Shown: positions 41,003 through 49,439 of the stretch, in pieces
Numbering within the stretch: position 1 is the stretch's first letter
Layout of the letters: every line of letters starts with the position of its first letter
Assembly: GCA_946185485.1 (NCBI GenBank)
Contig: CAMHJQ010000011.1
Location: forward strand, 29,366 to 93,365
DNA length: 64,000 bases
Direction: 5' to 3'
Source of the DNA: an uncultured Prevotellaceae bacterium
GTDB taxonomy: Bacteria; Bacteroidota; Bacteroidia; Bacteroidales; Bacteroidaceae
Notes under the pieces: model-generated
What the model saw: only the letters and a program-made list of their open reading frames with translations
Told to the model about the DNA's origin: nothing
Databases searched by the model: none
Translations under genes and position numbers: made by a program

Positions 41003-42388
41003 ATGACTAATCTAAAAGAAAGAATAGCCTACGGCTTTGGTGATATGTCGTCCAGCATGTTCTGGAAGATATTCTCCTATTATCTGCCGTTTTTTTACAG
41101 TAATATTTTCGGCCTGTCGCTGGTTGATGCGGGTGTGCTGGTGTTGGTGACCCGTATCTGGGATGCTGTCAGCGACCCGATGATGGGTGTCATTGCCGAC
41201 CGTACCAATACCCGCTGGGGTAAGTACCGCCCCTACCTGTTATGGGTGGCTCCTTTCTTCTCCATTGCGGGCATCCTGCTGTTTACGACGCCGGACGTCG
41301 GCTATGGCGGGAAACTTGTCTGGGCATACGTTACCTACATCTTGATGATGACCGTCTATACGGGTATCAATGTGCCTTACGGTGCCATGCTGGGCGTGTT
41401 GACAGACGATACCAATGAAAAGACGGTGTTCTCGTCGTTCCGTATGTTCTTTGCCTACGGCGGTTCGTTTATCTCCCTGTTCTGCTGGGAACCGCTAACC
41501 AATATGATGGGTGGTTATGATTCGCCTAATGGCTGGTTCTGGGGTATGGTGGTCATTGCAGCTGCCTGTTTCGTGATGTTTATCATTTGCTTCCTGTTCA
41601 CCCGCGAACACCTGAAGACCGTGTCTACTGTATCGGTGGGAAGTGACTTCAAGGCCCTGCTTAGCAACAAACCCTGGTGGCTGCTCATTGGTGCCGCCCT
41701 GTGCTTTAACCTGTTCAATACGGTTCGAGGTGCTACCGTAGCCTACTATTTCCAGGATATTATAGGTCCCGATATCAGCCTCGTATTCTTCGGCTTGATG
41801 TTTGCCTTCTATGCCGGACTTTTCCTGGGTGTAGGTGAGGTGTCGAACATGGTGGGTGTGGCCTCGTGCGTACCTATTTCTAATAAACTGGGTAAGAAGA
41901 CGACTTTCATCATGGTCAATGCATCCTTGTTTGTGCTGAGTTGCCTGTTCTTCTTCATCCCCTGCACGCCCACAGGCTACTGGGTGATGTTGATATTCCA
42001 GGTTGTCATCTCTGTCCTGACCGGTATCATGTCACCGCTGGTATGGTCGATGTATGCGGATGTGAGCGACTATGCGGAGCTGGAGTTCAAGACGGCCTCC
42101 ACGGGTCTGATCTTCTCTAGTTCGTCGATGGCACAGAAGTTTGGTGGCGCTATTGGCGGTGCTGCCGTCCTGTGGCTGCTCGACAGCTATGGCTACATCA
42201 CTGACGCTACCCAGCTGGCAGCCGGCGTGGCACAGCCTGCCGAGGCACTGTCGTGCTTGCGCTGGCTGATGAGCTTCATCCCTGCCTGCGTGGCACTCAT
42301 CTCTATGTGCATCGTGTGGTTCTATCCGTTGACAACAGAACGAATGCGTCAGATCACTGCTGAATTAAAGGAAATACGTGAATTATAA
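41003..42388 (+). CDS. GPH-family sugar:cation symporter, probable mannobiose transporter
   Basis: The 461-residue protein has 12 predicted membrane helices and the MelB/GPH signatures: YGFGDMSSSMFWKI at the start, TRIWDAVSDPMMGVIADRT with the conserved loop 2-3 pattern, RWGKYRPYLLW and the later MYADVSDYAELEFKT. It imports a disaccharide with Na+ or H+ across the inner membrane. Placement between GH130 and the epimerase points to mannobiose (or mannosylglucose). The last codon is followed directly by the epimerase ATG with no gap, suggesting translational coupling. Confidence 0.9.
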   Translation: MTNLKERIAYGFGDMSSSMFWKIFSYYLPFFYSNIFGLSLVDAGVLVLVTRIWDAVSDPMMGVIADRTNTRWGKYRPYLLWVAPFFSIAGILLFTTPDVGYGGKLVWAYVTYILMMTVYTGINVPYGAMLGVLTDDTNEKTVFSSFRMFFAYGGSFISLFCWEPLTNMMGGYDSPNGWFWGMVVIAAACFVMFIICFLFTREHLKTVSTVSVGSDFKALLSNKPWWLLIGAALCFNLFNTVRGATVAYYFQDIIGPDISLVFFGLMFAFYAGLFLGVGEVSNMVGVASCVPISNKLGKKTTFIMVNASLFVLSCLFFFIPCTPTGYWVMLIFQVVISVLTGIMSPLVWSMYADVSDYAELEFKTASTGLIFSSSSMAQKFGGAIGGAAVLWLLDSYGYITDATQLAAGVAQPAEALSCLRWLMSFIPACVALISMCIVWFYPLTTERMRQITAELKEIREL

Positions 42389-43672
42389 ATGATACAGACA
42401 CTGAAACATGAAATGCAGGATGTTGTGGAGAACAATATCCTGCGCTTTTGGCTCGAAAGGATGGTCGACCACGAGCATGGAGGATTCTATGGCCGTATAG
42501 ACGGTCATGGGGTGTTGCATCCTGAAGCTGAAAAGGGGGCTGTCCTCAATGCCCGCATCCTATGGTCGTTCTCTGCTGCCTATCGCGTTCTGGGGAATCC
42601 TGAATATCTGGAGGCTGCCACGCGTGCCAAAGACTATATCATCGACCATTTTATAGATAAGGAATACGGTGGTGTCTATTGGAGCCTCGACTGCGAGGGC
42701 AATCCGTTGGACACCAAGAAACAGTTCTATGCCATCGGCTTTGCCATCTATGGCATGTCGGAATATGCCCGTGCCACGGGTGACCGTGAGGCACTGGAGT
42801 GTGCCTTACAGCTCTTTGACTGTATCGAGGAACGTGCTTTCGACCCAAAGTATAACGGTTATATCGAGGCCTGTACGAGGGAGTGGGGGAGGATTGAAGA
42901 CATGCGCCTGTCAGCGTTGGATGCCAACTACCCCAAGTCGCAGAATACCCATCTGCATATTATTGAACCTTATGCCAACCTCTATCGGACGCTCAAGGAG
43001 TTTCATACTGCCGAGTCGTGCGACTATGTGCCTGCCATCGGTTCCGTGCTTCCGATCGGCGTCACGGTACCCCATGACGATATCCTCAGGGTAGAGGCTG
43101 CCTTGCGCAACATCATTGACATCTTTACGGATAAGATTCTGAATCCGGAAACCCATCATCTTGATTTGTTCTTCGATATGGACTGGAGACGTGGCGCGGG
43201 CCGTCTGGAGAGCTATGGTCATGACATAGAATGCTCGTGGCTGATACATGAGGCTGCCCTTGTACTGGGTGACAGGGACGTGCTCGACAAGGTGGAGCCC
43301 ATTGTCCGCGAGGTGGCGAAAGCCAGCGAGAAGGGGCTGCGTCCGGACGGCTCGATGATTCATGAAGCCAATCTCGATACCGGTCATGTTGATGACGACC
43401 TCCACTGGTGGGTACAGGCGGAGAATGTTGTGGGCTGGTATAACATCTATCAGCACTTCGGCGATGAGGAGGCCCTGCAGCGTGCCCTGCACTGCTGGGA
43501 CTACATCAAACGCTATCTGATTGATTATGAAAATGGTGAGTGGTACTGGAGCCGCCATGCCGACGGCACCCTAAACCTTGACGATGACCATGCCGGTTTC
43601 TGGAAATGCCCTTACCACAATAGCCGTATGTGTTTGGAAATCATAGAGCGAATCACCAGCCGAATGCCATGA
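42389..43672 (+). CDS. Cellobiose 2-epimerase (AGE family)
   Basis: The 427-residue protein is an (alpha/alpha)6 barrel of the N-acylglucosamine 2-epimerase family. Conserved parts are DHEHGGFYGRID, RILWSFSAAYR, NTHLHIIEPYANLYR, GHDIECSWLIHEA and FWKCPYHNSRMCLEI, which hold the histidines used for proton transfer and the Trp residues that stack on sugar. In this context it converts beta-1,4-mannobiose to mannosylglucose for GH130. Plain AcGlcN 2-epimerases lack this neighbourhood. It is the last gene of the operon; no strong terminator follows before the small HTH gene. Confidence 0.92.
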   Translation: MIQTLKHEMQDVVENNILRFWLERMVDHEHGGFYGRIDGHGVLHPEAEKGAVLNARILWSFSAAYRVLGNPEYLEAATRAKDYIIDHFIDKEYGGVYWSLDCEGNPLDTKKQFYAIGFAIYGMSEYARATGDREALECALQLFDCIEERAFDPKYNGYIEACTREWGRIEDMRLSALDANYPKSQNTHLHIIEPYANLYRTLKEFHTAESCDYVPAIGSVLPIGVTVPHDDILRVEAALRNIIDIFTDKILNPETHHLDLFFDMDWRRGAGRLESYGHDIECSWLIHEAALVLGDRDVLDKVEPIVREVAKASEKGLRPDGSMIHEANLDTGHVDDDLHWWVQAENVVGWYNIYQHFGDEEALQRALHCWDYIKRYLIDYENGEWYWSRHADGTLNLDDDHAGFWKCPYHNSRMCLEIIERITSRMP

Positions 43673-43752
43673 TTGGTTATGTGTTGACATTTAATTGTAA
43701 TTGATTGAAAACATTTCGACAATAATGTGCTGATATATTGAGATTTATTCCG

Positions 43753-43760
43753 TACCTTTG
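43753..43760 (+). promoter_or_regulatory. -7 promoter box for the small HTH gene
   Basis: TACCTTTG matches the -7 consensus, 44 bases before the ATG at 43804. No -33 at correct spacing was found. Confidence 0.5.
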
Positions 43761-43803
43761 CAGCCGATACAACTAGTAGGAACTAAATTTATGGCTGAAA
43801 AGT

Positions 43804-44016
43804 ATGAATATTGGAAAACAGATAGAGGAAACTCTAAGGAAACAGGGCAAGTCGGCGACATGGTTGGCATCAGAGATACCCTGCGAACGTACGAATGTCT
43901 ATAACATTTTCAAGCGTAAGAGTTTGGATGTTCGCCTGCTGATGAAAATCAGTGTTATTTTGAACTACGACTTCTTCAAGGACTTGTCCCAGGAAGCGTT
44001 TCCCGAGGCAAAATAA
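43804..44016 (+). CDS. Small helix-turn-helix (XRE-like) protein
   Basis: The 70-residue protein reads MNIGKQIEETLRKQGKSATW then LASEIPCERTNVYNIFKRKSLDVRLLMKISVILN (in parts), a five-helix lambda-repressor-like fold with the recognition helix near ERTNVYNIFK. The target is unknown. It sits alone with its own -7 box and terminator, between the mannan operon and nuo. It could regulate either, but no operator-like repeat was found near its own start. An overlapping frame from the ATG at 43791 is shorter and shows no family features. Confidence 0.75.
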   Translation: MNIGKQIEETLRKQGKSATWLASEIPCERTNVYNIFKRKSLDVRLLMKISVILNYDFFKDLSQEAFPEAK

Positions 44017-44020
44017 TTGA

Positions 44021-44055
44021 AGCCGCTGCCCGATGAAAGGCAGCGGCTTTATTTT
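44021..44055 (+). terminator. Terminator after the small HTH gene
   Basis: AGCCGCTGCC (44021-44030) pairs with GGCAGCGGCT (44039-44048) and is followed by TTATTTTTTT. Confidence 0.9.
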
Positions 44056-44104
44056 TTTCTTTTACTTTTTTTATATTTATGCTTATTCTTTGCAAAAAAA
44101 TGAT

Positions 44105-44112
44105 TACCTTTG
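44105..44112 (+). promoter_or_regulatory. -7 promoter box of the nuo operon
   Basis: TACCTTTG lies 40 bases before nuoA. No -33 TTG at 19-21 bases was found. It would drive the whole nuoA-N run. Confidence 0.5.
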
Positions 44113-44151
44113 CACACAAATTGAATTCAATATAATATTTTAAATCATTTT

Positions 44152-44502
44152 ATGAACTTTACTTTGTTAGTTACCGTCTTGCTGACGGCAGTAACATTGG
44201 TGGTAGCGGCCTACGTAGTAGCCAAGCTGATAGGACCCAGGTCCTATGCAAAGGTGAAGGGTGAGCCGTATGAGAGTGGTATCCCCACACGAGGCAGTTC
44301 TTGGCTGCCCGTTAGCGTGGGATTCTACCTCTTCGCCATCTTGTTCCTCATGTTCGATGTGGAAACGGTGTTTCTGTATCCATGGGCAGTAGTGGTGAAG
44401 GAGTTCGGTGCAGCTGCATTGCTGAGTATCGGCTTCTTCCTGGTAGTTCTGGTATTAGGCTTGGCATACGCTTGGCGGAAAGGAGACTTGGAATGGAAAT
44501 AA
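44152..44502 (+). CDS. nuoA: Complex I subunit NuoA
   Basis: The 116-residue protein has three membrane helices and the NuoA signature KGEPYESGIP and FDVETVFLYPWA. It is part of the membrane arm at the junction with the hydrophilic arm of NADH:quinone oxidoreductase-type complex I. It is the first gene of an 11-gene operon. nuoB starts inside its last codons (ATG at 44493), a 10-base overlap indicating translational coupling. Confidence 0.95.
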   Translation: MNFTLLVTVLLTAVTLVVAAYVVAKLIGPRSYAKVKGEPYESGIPTRGSSWLPVSVGFYLFAILFLMFDVETVFLYPWAVVVKEFGAAALLSIGFFLVVLVLGLAYAWRKGDLEWK

Positions 44503-45230
44503 AGCCGAAAATCAAGTCTATTCCCTACAACGAGTGGAATGACAACGAGTCGTTGGAGAAAATTGTCGACGAACTGCACGAGGGCGGCGTCAATGTGGTG
44601 ACAGGTTCGCTCGACCAGTTGATTAACTGGGGACGAAGCAATTCCCTCTGGTCTCTGACTTTTGCTACTTCGTGCTGTGGTATCGAGTTTATGGCTTGCG
44701 GTTGTGCACGCTATGACTTTGCCCGCTTCGGTTTCGAGGTTACGCGAAACTCTCCCCGTCAGGCCGACCTGATTATGTGTGCTGGTACGATTACGCACAA
44801 GATGGCTCCCGCCCTGAAGCGTCTGTACGACGAGATGGCCGAGCCGAAGTATGTGATTGCCGTCGGCGGCTGTGCCATCAGCGGCGGCCCGTTCAAGTCG
44901 AGCTACCATGTAGTGAAGGGTATCGAGGAAATCGTGCCCGTTGATGTGTTTATTCCCGGTTGTCCTCCCCGCCCAGAGGCTATCATGTATGGCATGATGC
45001 AGCTACAGCGTAAGGTGAAGATTGAGAAGTTCTTTGGTGGTGCAAACCACAAGCAGACGGCTGAAGAGCGTGAGCTCGGCGTATCCAACGAGGAGCTGAT
45101 CTTCCGTGAGAAGTTCGGTGACCATCGTCGTGAGGAGAAGCCTATCGTGGTGACCGACGTACCCGAGGATTTTGTAAAAGAGATGAAATCTGCCCAGGCA
45201 GAAGTTAAAATAGAGGAGGACAAGGCATGA
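44493..45230 (+). CDS. nuoB: Complex I subunit NuoB (Fe-S cluster N2)
   Basis: The 245-residue protein carries the N2 [4Fe-4S] ligands: the paired cysteines in ATSCCGIEF, plus those in GGCAISGG and PGCPPRPE. N2 passes electrons to quinone. The start at 44493 is chosen because AGGAGA stands 6 bases upstream and the protein then begins MEIKPKIKSIPYNEW; the frame stays open further upstream but only as a shadow of nuoA. The C-terminal extension (about 185-245) is charged and longer than in E. coli. It overlaps nuoCD by 4 bases. Confidence 0.95.
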   Translation: MEIKPKIKSIPYNEWNDNESLEKIVDELHEGGVNVVTGSLDQLINWGRSNSLWSLTFATSCCGIEFMACGCARYDFARFGFEVTRNSPRQADLIMCAGTITHKMAPALKRLYDEMAEPKYVIAVGGCAISGGPFKSSYHVVKGIEEIVPVDVFIPGCPPRPEAIMYGMMQLQRKVKIEKFFGGANHKQTAEERELGVSNEELIFREKFGDHRREEKPIVVTDVPEDFVKEMKSAQAEVKIEEDKA

Positions 45231-46840
45231 AACTAGAATTCCTATCATTCGATTTTGACAAGTTCGCCTCTGAGATGCAGAACTTGAAGGACAAGAAGGG
45301 CTTTGACTATCTTGTCACCATCGTGGGTGAGGACTTCGGTAAAGAGGAAGGCCTTGGTTGCGTTTATATCCTTGAAAATAGCAAGACCCATGAGCGTTGC
45401 AGTGTTAAGATGATTGCCAAGAGTCAGGCTTGTGGCGACAGTATGTCGTCAAACGGCACTGGCGAGACAGACGGTCAGGTGCTTGCCTATCTGCCTACTG
45501 TGAGCAACATCTGGCGTGTGGCAGATCTGCTGGAGCGTGAGGTTTATGACTTCTATGGCATCGTGTTCCTGGGCCATCCCGACATGCGTCGTCTCTTCCT
45601 GCGTAGCGATTTCAAGGGCTATCCTTTCCGCAAGGACTGGGTGTTCAATGACAAGTATACGTTGGAGGATGATATAGAGCCCGACTATGGTTTGGAGTAT
45701 TTCATCGACAAGGATGGTAACCTCCAGTCGAAGCAGAACAAGTTGTTCGGTGCCGATGACTACGTGATCAATATTGGTCCGCAGCACCCAGCTACTCATG
45801 GTGTGCTCCGTCTGCAGACAGTTCTTGACGGCGAGACCGTGAAGCGCATCTATCCGCATCTCGGCTATATCCATCGTGCTATCGAGAAGATGTGGGAAGG
45901 TATGACCTACCCTCAGACACTTGCTTTAACGGATCGTCTTAACTATCTGGGCGCCATGCAGCATCGTCATGCTTTGGTAGGTGTCATCGAGGAAGGTATG
46001 GGGGTCGAACTGACCGACCGCATCAAGTACATCCGTACCATCATGGACGAGCTGCAGCGTCTCGACTCACACCTGCTGTATACTTCTTGTGTCGCTCAGG
46101 ACTTGGGTGCCCTGACGGGTATGCTGTATGGTATGCGCGACCGTGAGCATGTGCTGAACTGCATGGAGGAGACTACGGGAGGACGCCTGATTCAGAACTA
46201 CTATCGCATCGGCGGCCTGCAGGATGACATCGACCCCAACTTCGTCAAGAACTGCAAGGACCTCGTGAAGTACCTGCGCCCGACCATCCAGGAGTATATG
46301 GACATCTTTGGCGATAACGTCATCACCCACAACCGTCTGGAGAATTGTGGTCCGATGAGCCTGGAGGATTGTATCAGTTATGCCGTGACCGGTCCTGCCG
46401 GACGTGCTTCAGGATGGAAGAACGACGTGCGTAAGAACCACCCGTATGACATGTACGACAAGATGGAGTGGGAGCAGTGTACGTTGACAGGCTGCGACTC
46501 GATGGACCGTTACCTCGTTCACATCAATGAGATGTACCAGAGTCTGAACATTATCGAGCAGCTCATCGACAATATTCCTGAGGGTGACTTCTACGTGAAG
46601 CAGAAGCCTATCATCAAGGTGCCCGAGGGACAGTGGTACTACTCTGTCGAGGGCGTTGCCGGTGAGTTTGGTGTCTATCTCGACTCTCGTGGTGACAAGA
46701 GCCCGTATCGTATGAAGATGCGTCCGATGGGTCTCTCGTTAGTTGGTGCCTTCGACCCGATGCTGCGTGGTCAGAAGATTGCCGACCTCATTGCTACTTG
46801 TGCCGCTATTGACGTTGTAATTCCAGACATCGACAGATAA
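45227..46840 (+). CDS. nuoCD: Complex I subunit NuoCD fusion
   Basis: One 537-residue chain joins NuoC (about 1-150; LLEREVYDFYGIVFLGHPD, in part YDFYGIVFLGHPD, and GYPFRKDW) to NuoD (about 175-537; NIGPQHPATHGVLR, HLGYIHRAIEK and the final GLSLVGAFDPMLRGQKIADLI, cited as DPMLRGQK). NuoD shapes the quinone site. Fusion of C and D is known in E. coli and in Bacteroidetes. The ATG overlaps the nuoB stop. An 82-base spacer with an AACGAATT/AATTCGTT inverted repeat follows before nuoH. Confidence 0.95.
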   Translation: MKLEFLSFDFDKFASEMQNLKDKKGFDYLVTIVGEDFGKEEGLGCVYILENSKTHERCSVKMIAKSQACGDSMSSNGTGETDGQVLAYLPTVSNIWRVADLLEREVYDFYGIVFLGHPDMRRLFLRSDFKGYPFRKDWVFNDKYTLEDDIEPDYGLEYFIDKDGNLQSKQNKLFGADDYVINIGPQHPATHGVLRLQTVLDGETVKRIYPHLGYIHRAIEKMWEGMTYPQTLALTDRLNYLGAMQHRHALVGVIEEGMGVELTDRIKYIRTIMDELQRLDSHLLYTSCVAQDLGALTGMLYGMRDREHVLNCMEETTGGRLIQNYYRIGGLQDDIDPNFVKNCKDLVKYLRPTIQEYMDIFGDNVITHNRLENCGPMSLEDCISYAVTGPAGRASGWKNDVRKNHPYDMYDKMEWEQCTLTGCDSMDRYLVHINEMYQSLNIIEQLIDNIPEGDFYVKQKPIIKVPEGQWYYSVEGVAGEFGVYLDSRGDKSPYRMKMRPMGLSLVGAFDPMLRGQKIADLIATCAAIDVVIPDIDR

Positions 46841-46922
46841 CAAATAACTACAACGAATTACTCGAATGATACGAATAATTAGTGGAATTCGTTAAATCCG
46901 TTGTCGAAAAAAGAAAATATTT
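46841..46922. repeat. Inverted-repeat spacer between nuoCD and nuoH
   Basis: CAACGAATTAC at about 46851 is mirrored by GAATTCGTT at about 46885, with ACGAAT-type words between. It resembles short repeat-derived spacers of Bacteroidetes genomes. Confidence 0.45.
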
Positions 46923-48011
46923 ATGTTCGATTTTAGTTTAGTTACACAATGGTTCGACCAACTGCTTCGAGTGACGGTAGGCTGTCCTGATTGGTTGGCG
47001 ATATTGATTGAGTGTGTGCTGGTGGGTACGGCTATCCTCTTGGGATATGCCCTCATCGCCATCGTACTGATATTTATGGAGCGTAAGGTGTGTGCCTACT
47101 TCCAGTGCCGCTTAGGCCCGATGCGAGTAGGTTACTGGGGCTTGCTGCAGGTGTTTGCCGACGTGTTCAAGATGCTTATTAAGGAGATTTTCATCGTTGA
47201 CCGTGCCGACAAACTGCTCTACCTCGTGGCTCCGCTTTTGGTGATTATCGGTTCCGTCGGTGCCTTCTCGTTCCTCCCTTGGAACAATGGTGCCACCATC
47301 CTCGACTTCAACGTAGGCGTGTTCCTGCTCACTGCGGTCTCTTCGATTGGCGTAGTGGGTATCTTCCTCGCTGGTTGGAGCTCTAACAACAAGTACTCGG
47401 TGGTGTCGGCCATGCGTGGTGCTGTGCAGATGATATCGTATGAGATGTCGCTCTGCCTCTGCCTGATTACGGCTGTCATCCTAACTGGTACCATGCAGAT
47501 GAGTGGTATCGTCGAGGCACAAACGGGTCCTTGGAAGTGGCTCATCTTCCAGGGACATATCCCTGCTATCATTGCCTTCTTCGTATTCCTCATCGCAGGT
47601 AATGCTGAGGCTAACCGTGGCCCGTTCGATATGGCTGAGGCCGAGAGTGAGCTGACGGCTGGTCATCATACCGAGTATTCGGGTATGGGCTTCGGCTTCT
47701 TCTACCTCGCTGAGTTCCTGAACCTCTTTATTATCGCAGGTATTGCCGCTACGGTATTCCTCGGTGGTTGGGCGCCTGTGAACATCGGTATTGCCGCCTT
47801 CGACCAGGTGATGAACTACATTCCCGGTATCGTATGGTTCATGGGTAAGACTTTCTTCCTGGTGTGGATCCTGATGTGGATTAAGTGGACGTTCCCCCGT
47901 CTGCGTATCGACCAGATCCTGAAGCTGGAGTGGAAGTATCTCATGCCGCTGGCGCTGCTTAACCTGGTAATCATGACTGTAGTGGTCGCTCTCGGCCTAT
48001 ATATTAAATAA
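46923..48011 (+). CDS. nuoH: Complex I subunit NuoH
   Basis: The 362-residue protein has eight membrane helices and the signatures ERKVCAYFQCRLGPMRVGYW, cited as RLGPMRVGYWG, and GNAEANRGPFDMAEAESEL. These charged loops line the quinone entry channel and the proton path at the arm junction. The Bacteroidetes pattern has FDMAEAESELTAG with a shortened loop. nuoI follows 9 bases later. Confidence 0.95.
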   Translation: MFDFSLVTQWFDQLLRVTVGCPDWLAILIECVLVGTAILLGYALIAIVLIFMERKVCAYFQCRLGPMRVGYWGLLQVFADVFKMLIKEIFIVDRADKLLYLVAPLLVIIGSVGAFSFLPWNNGATILDFNVGVFLLTAVSSIGVVGIFLAGWSSNNKYSVVSAMRGAVQMISYEMSLCLCLITAVILTGTMQMSGIVEAQTGPWKWLIFQGHIPAIIAFFVFLIAGNAEANRGPFDMAEAESELTAGHHTEYSGMGFGFFYLAEFLNLFIIAGIAATVFLGGWAPVNIGIAAFDQVMNYIPGIVWFMGKTFFLVWILMWIKWTFPRLRIDQILKLEWKYLMPLALLNLVIMTVVVALGLYIK

Positions 48012-48020
48012 GGTATAGCA

Positions 48021-48566
48021 ATGGAAGATAACAAAACATATTTCGGAGAAATCGGGCACGGCCTGAAGACTTTGGCCATTGGTATGAAGACCTCTTGGAA
48101 GGAATACTTCAAGGACTTCTTCACCAACAAGTCGACAGAGCAGTATCCCGAAAACCGCAAGACCACACTCCATGTGGCCAAGCGCCATCGCGGACGCCTT
48201 GTTTTCAAGCGCAACGATGACGGTAGCTACAAGTGTACGGCTTGCACATTATGTGAGAAGTCTTGCCCCAATGGAACCATCAAGATTGTCAGCCACATGG
48301 CTGAGGATCCCGAGACGGGCAAGAAGAAGAAGGTGCTTGACGATTATCAGTACGACCTGGGCGACTGCATGTTCTGCCAACTCTGTACTAACGCCTGCAA
48401 CTTCGACGCCATCGAGTTTACGAATGATTTCGAGAACGCTGTGTTCGACCGCTCTAAGCTGGTGCTTCACCTCGACAAGGAAGTCTATCAGGGTGGTTCG
48501 CTGCCCAACCTGCTGGAAGGTGGTGCCGAGTGGCAAATAGGTAAGTTTAACACTAAAACGAAGTAA
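48021..48566 (+). CDS. nuoI: Complex I subunit NuoI (two 4Fe-4S clusters)
   Basis: The 181-residue protein has two ferredoxin motifs, CTACTLCEKSCPNG and CMFCQLCTNACNF, binding clusters N6a and N6b that lead to N2. An N-terminal amphipathic region (about 1-55) contacts the membrane arm. Since nuoE, F and G are absent, this subunit is a plausible docking point for the electron donor. Confidence 0.95.
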   Translation: MEDNKTYFGEIGHGLKTLAIGMKTSWKEYFKDFFTNKSTEQYPENRKTTLHVAKRHRGRLVFKRNDDGSYKCTACTLCEKSCPNGTIKIVSHMAEDPETGKKKKVLDDYQYDLGDCMFCQLCTNACNFDAIEFTNDFENAVFDRSKLVLHLDKEVYQGGSLPNLLEGGAEWQIGKFNTKTK

Positions 48567-48572
48567 CGCGTT

Positions 48573-49091
48573 ATGGGTAATACAATCATGTTTATCATTC
48601 TCGCGGTGCTCATCATTGGCTCGGCGCTGATGTGTGTCACCACAACGAGGATTATGCGAGCCGCAACATTCATGTTGTTTGTGCTCTTTGGTGTGGCAGG
48701 CATCTATTTCCTGCTCGACTACACCTTTCTGGGAGCCGCTCAGATTAGCGTATATGCCGGAGGCGTTACGATGATCTATGTCTTCGCCATCCAACTGGTA
48801 TCGAAGCGTACCCTTCAGGGTCTGGAGGAGCGTGTGAAGTCCAGCAAGATGATTGGTGGCGGACTGGCTGCCCTCGCCGGACTGGTGGTAGTAAGCCTCA
48901 TTCTGCTGAAGACAGGCTTCTTTACGCTGGCTCCTGCCAATGTGGAGGTTCCTATGAAAGAGATTGGTACGGCCCTCGTAGGTGCCGGCAAGTATCAGTA
49001 TGTGCTCGCTTTTGAGTTCATCTCGCTGTTCCTGCTGGCCTGCATCATCGGTGGCTTGGTTGTTGCACGTAAAGAAAAGGAGGAGAAGTAA
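48573..49091 (+). CDS. nuoJ: Complex I subunit NuoJ
   Basis: The 172-residue membrane protein has five helices; the third, near LDYTFLGAAQISVYAGGVTM (cited in part), carries the pi-bulge region conserved in NuoJ. It is part of the proton-translocating membrane arm. It lies 6 bases after nuoI and 3 bases before nuoK. Confidence 0.93.
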   Translation: MGNTIMFIILAVLIIGSALMCVTTTRIMRAATFMLFVLFGVAGIYFLLDYTFLGAAQISVYAGGVTMIYVFAIQLVSKRTLQGLEERVKSSKMIGGGLAALAGLVVVSLILLKTGFFTLAPANVEVPMKEIGTALVGAGKYQYVLAFEFISLFLLACIIGGLVVARKEKEEK

Positions 49092-49094
49092 GCT

Positions 49095-49403
49095 ATGGTA
49101 CCTGTAGAATGTTATTTCGCGCTTAGCGCCCTGTTGTTCTTCATCGGTGTCTATGGTTTCGTCACCCGTCGCAACCTCATCGCCATGCTCATCTCTGTCG
49201 AGCTGGTGCTCAACGCCGTTGACATCAATTTCGCTGCCATCAACCGTCTGCTCTATCCCAATGGCATGGAGGGTATGTTCATGACCCTGTTTGTCATTGG
49301 TGTGGCAGCTGCTGAGTCGGCTGTGGCTATTGCTATTATCATCAATGTCTACCGCAACTTCCGTAGCGATAGCGTTGACAGTATCAAGAACATGAAATGG
49401 TAA
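49095..49403 (+). CDS. nuoK: Complex I subunit NuoK
   Basis: The 102-residue protein has three membrane helices with the buried glutamates in SVELVLNAVDINF and in GVAAAESAVAIAI, which form the central hydrophilic axis of the membrane arm. Length is standard for NuoK. Confidence 0.94.
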   Translation: MVPVECYFALSALLFFIGVYGFVTRRNLIAMLISVELVLNAVDINFAAINRLLYPNGMEGMFMTLFVIGVAAAESAVAIAIIINVYRNFRSDSVDSIKNMKW

Positions 49404-49439
49404 GTATAATTGATAATTGAAAATTGATAATTGATAATT
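49404..49439. repeat. ATTGATAATT-type repeat between nuoK and nuoL
   Basis: The spacer consists almost wholly of the word ATTGATAATT/ATTGAAAATT repeated three times and runs into the nuoL start codon at 49440. Confidence 0.6.

Noticed and set aside
43791..43900. Frame from the ATG at 43791 overlapping the small HTH gene
   Set aside because: Short (37 codons), with no recognisable features; the frame from 43804 gives a clear HTH fold.
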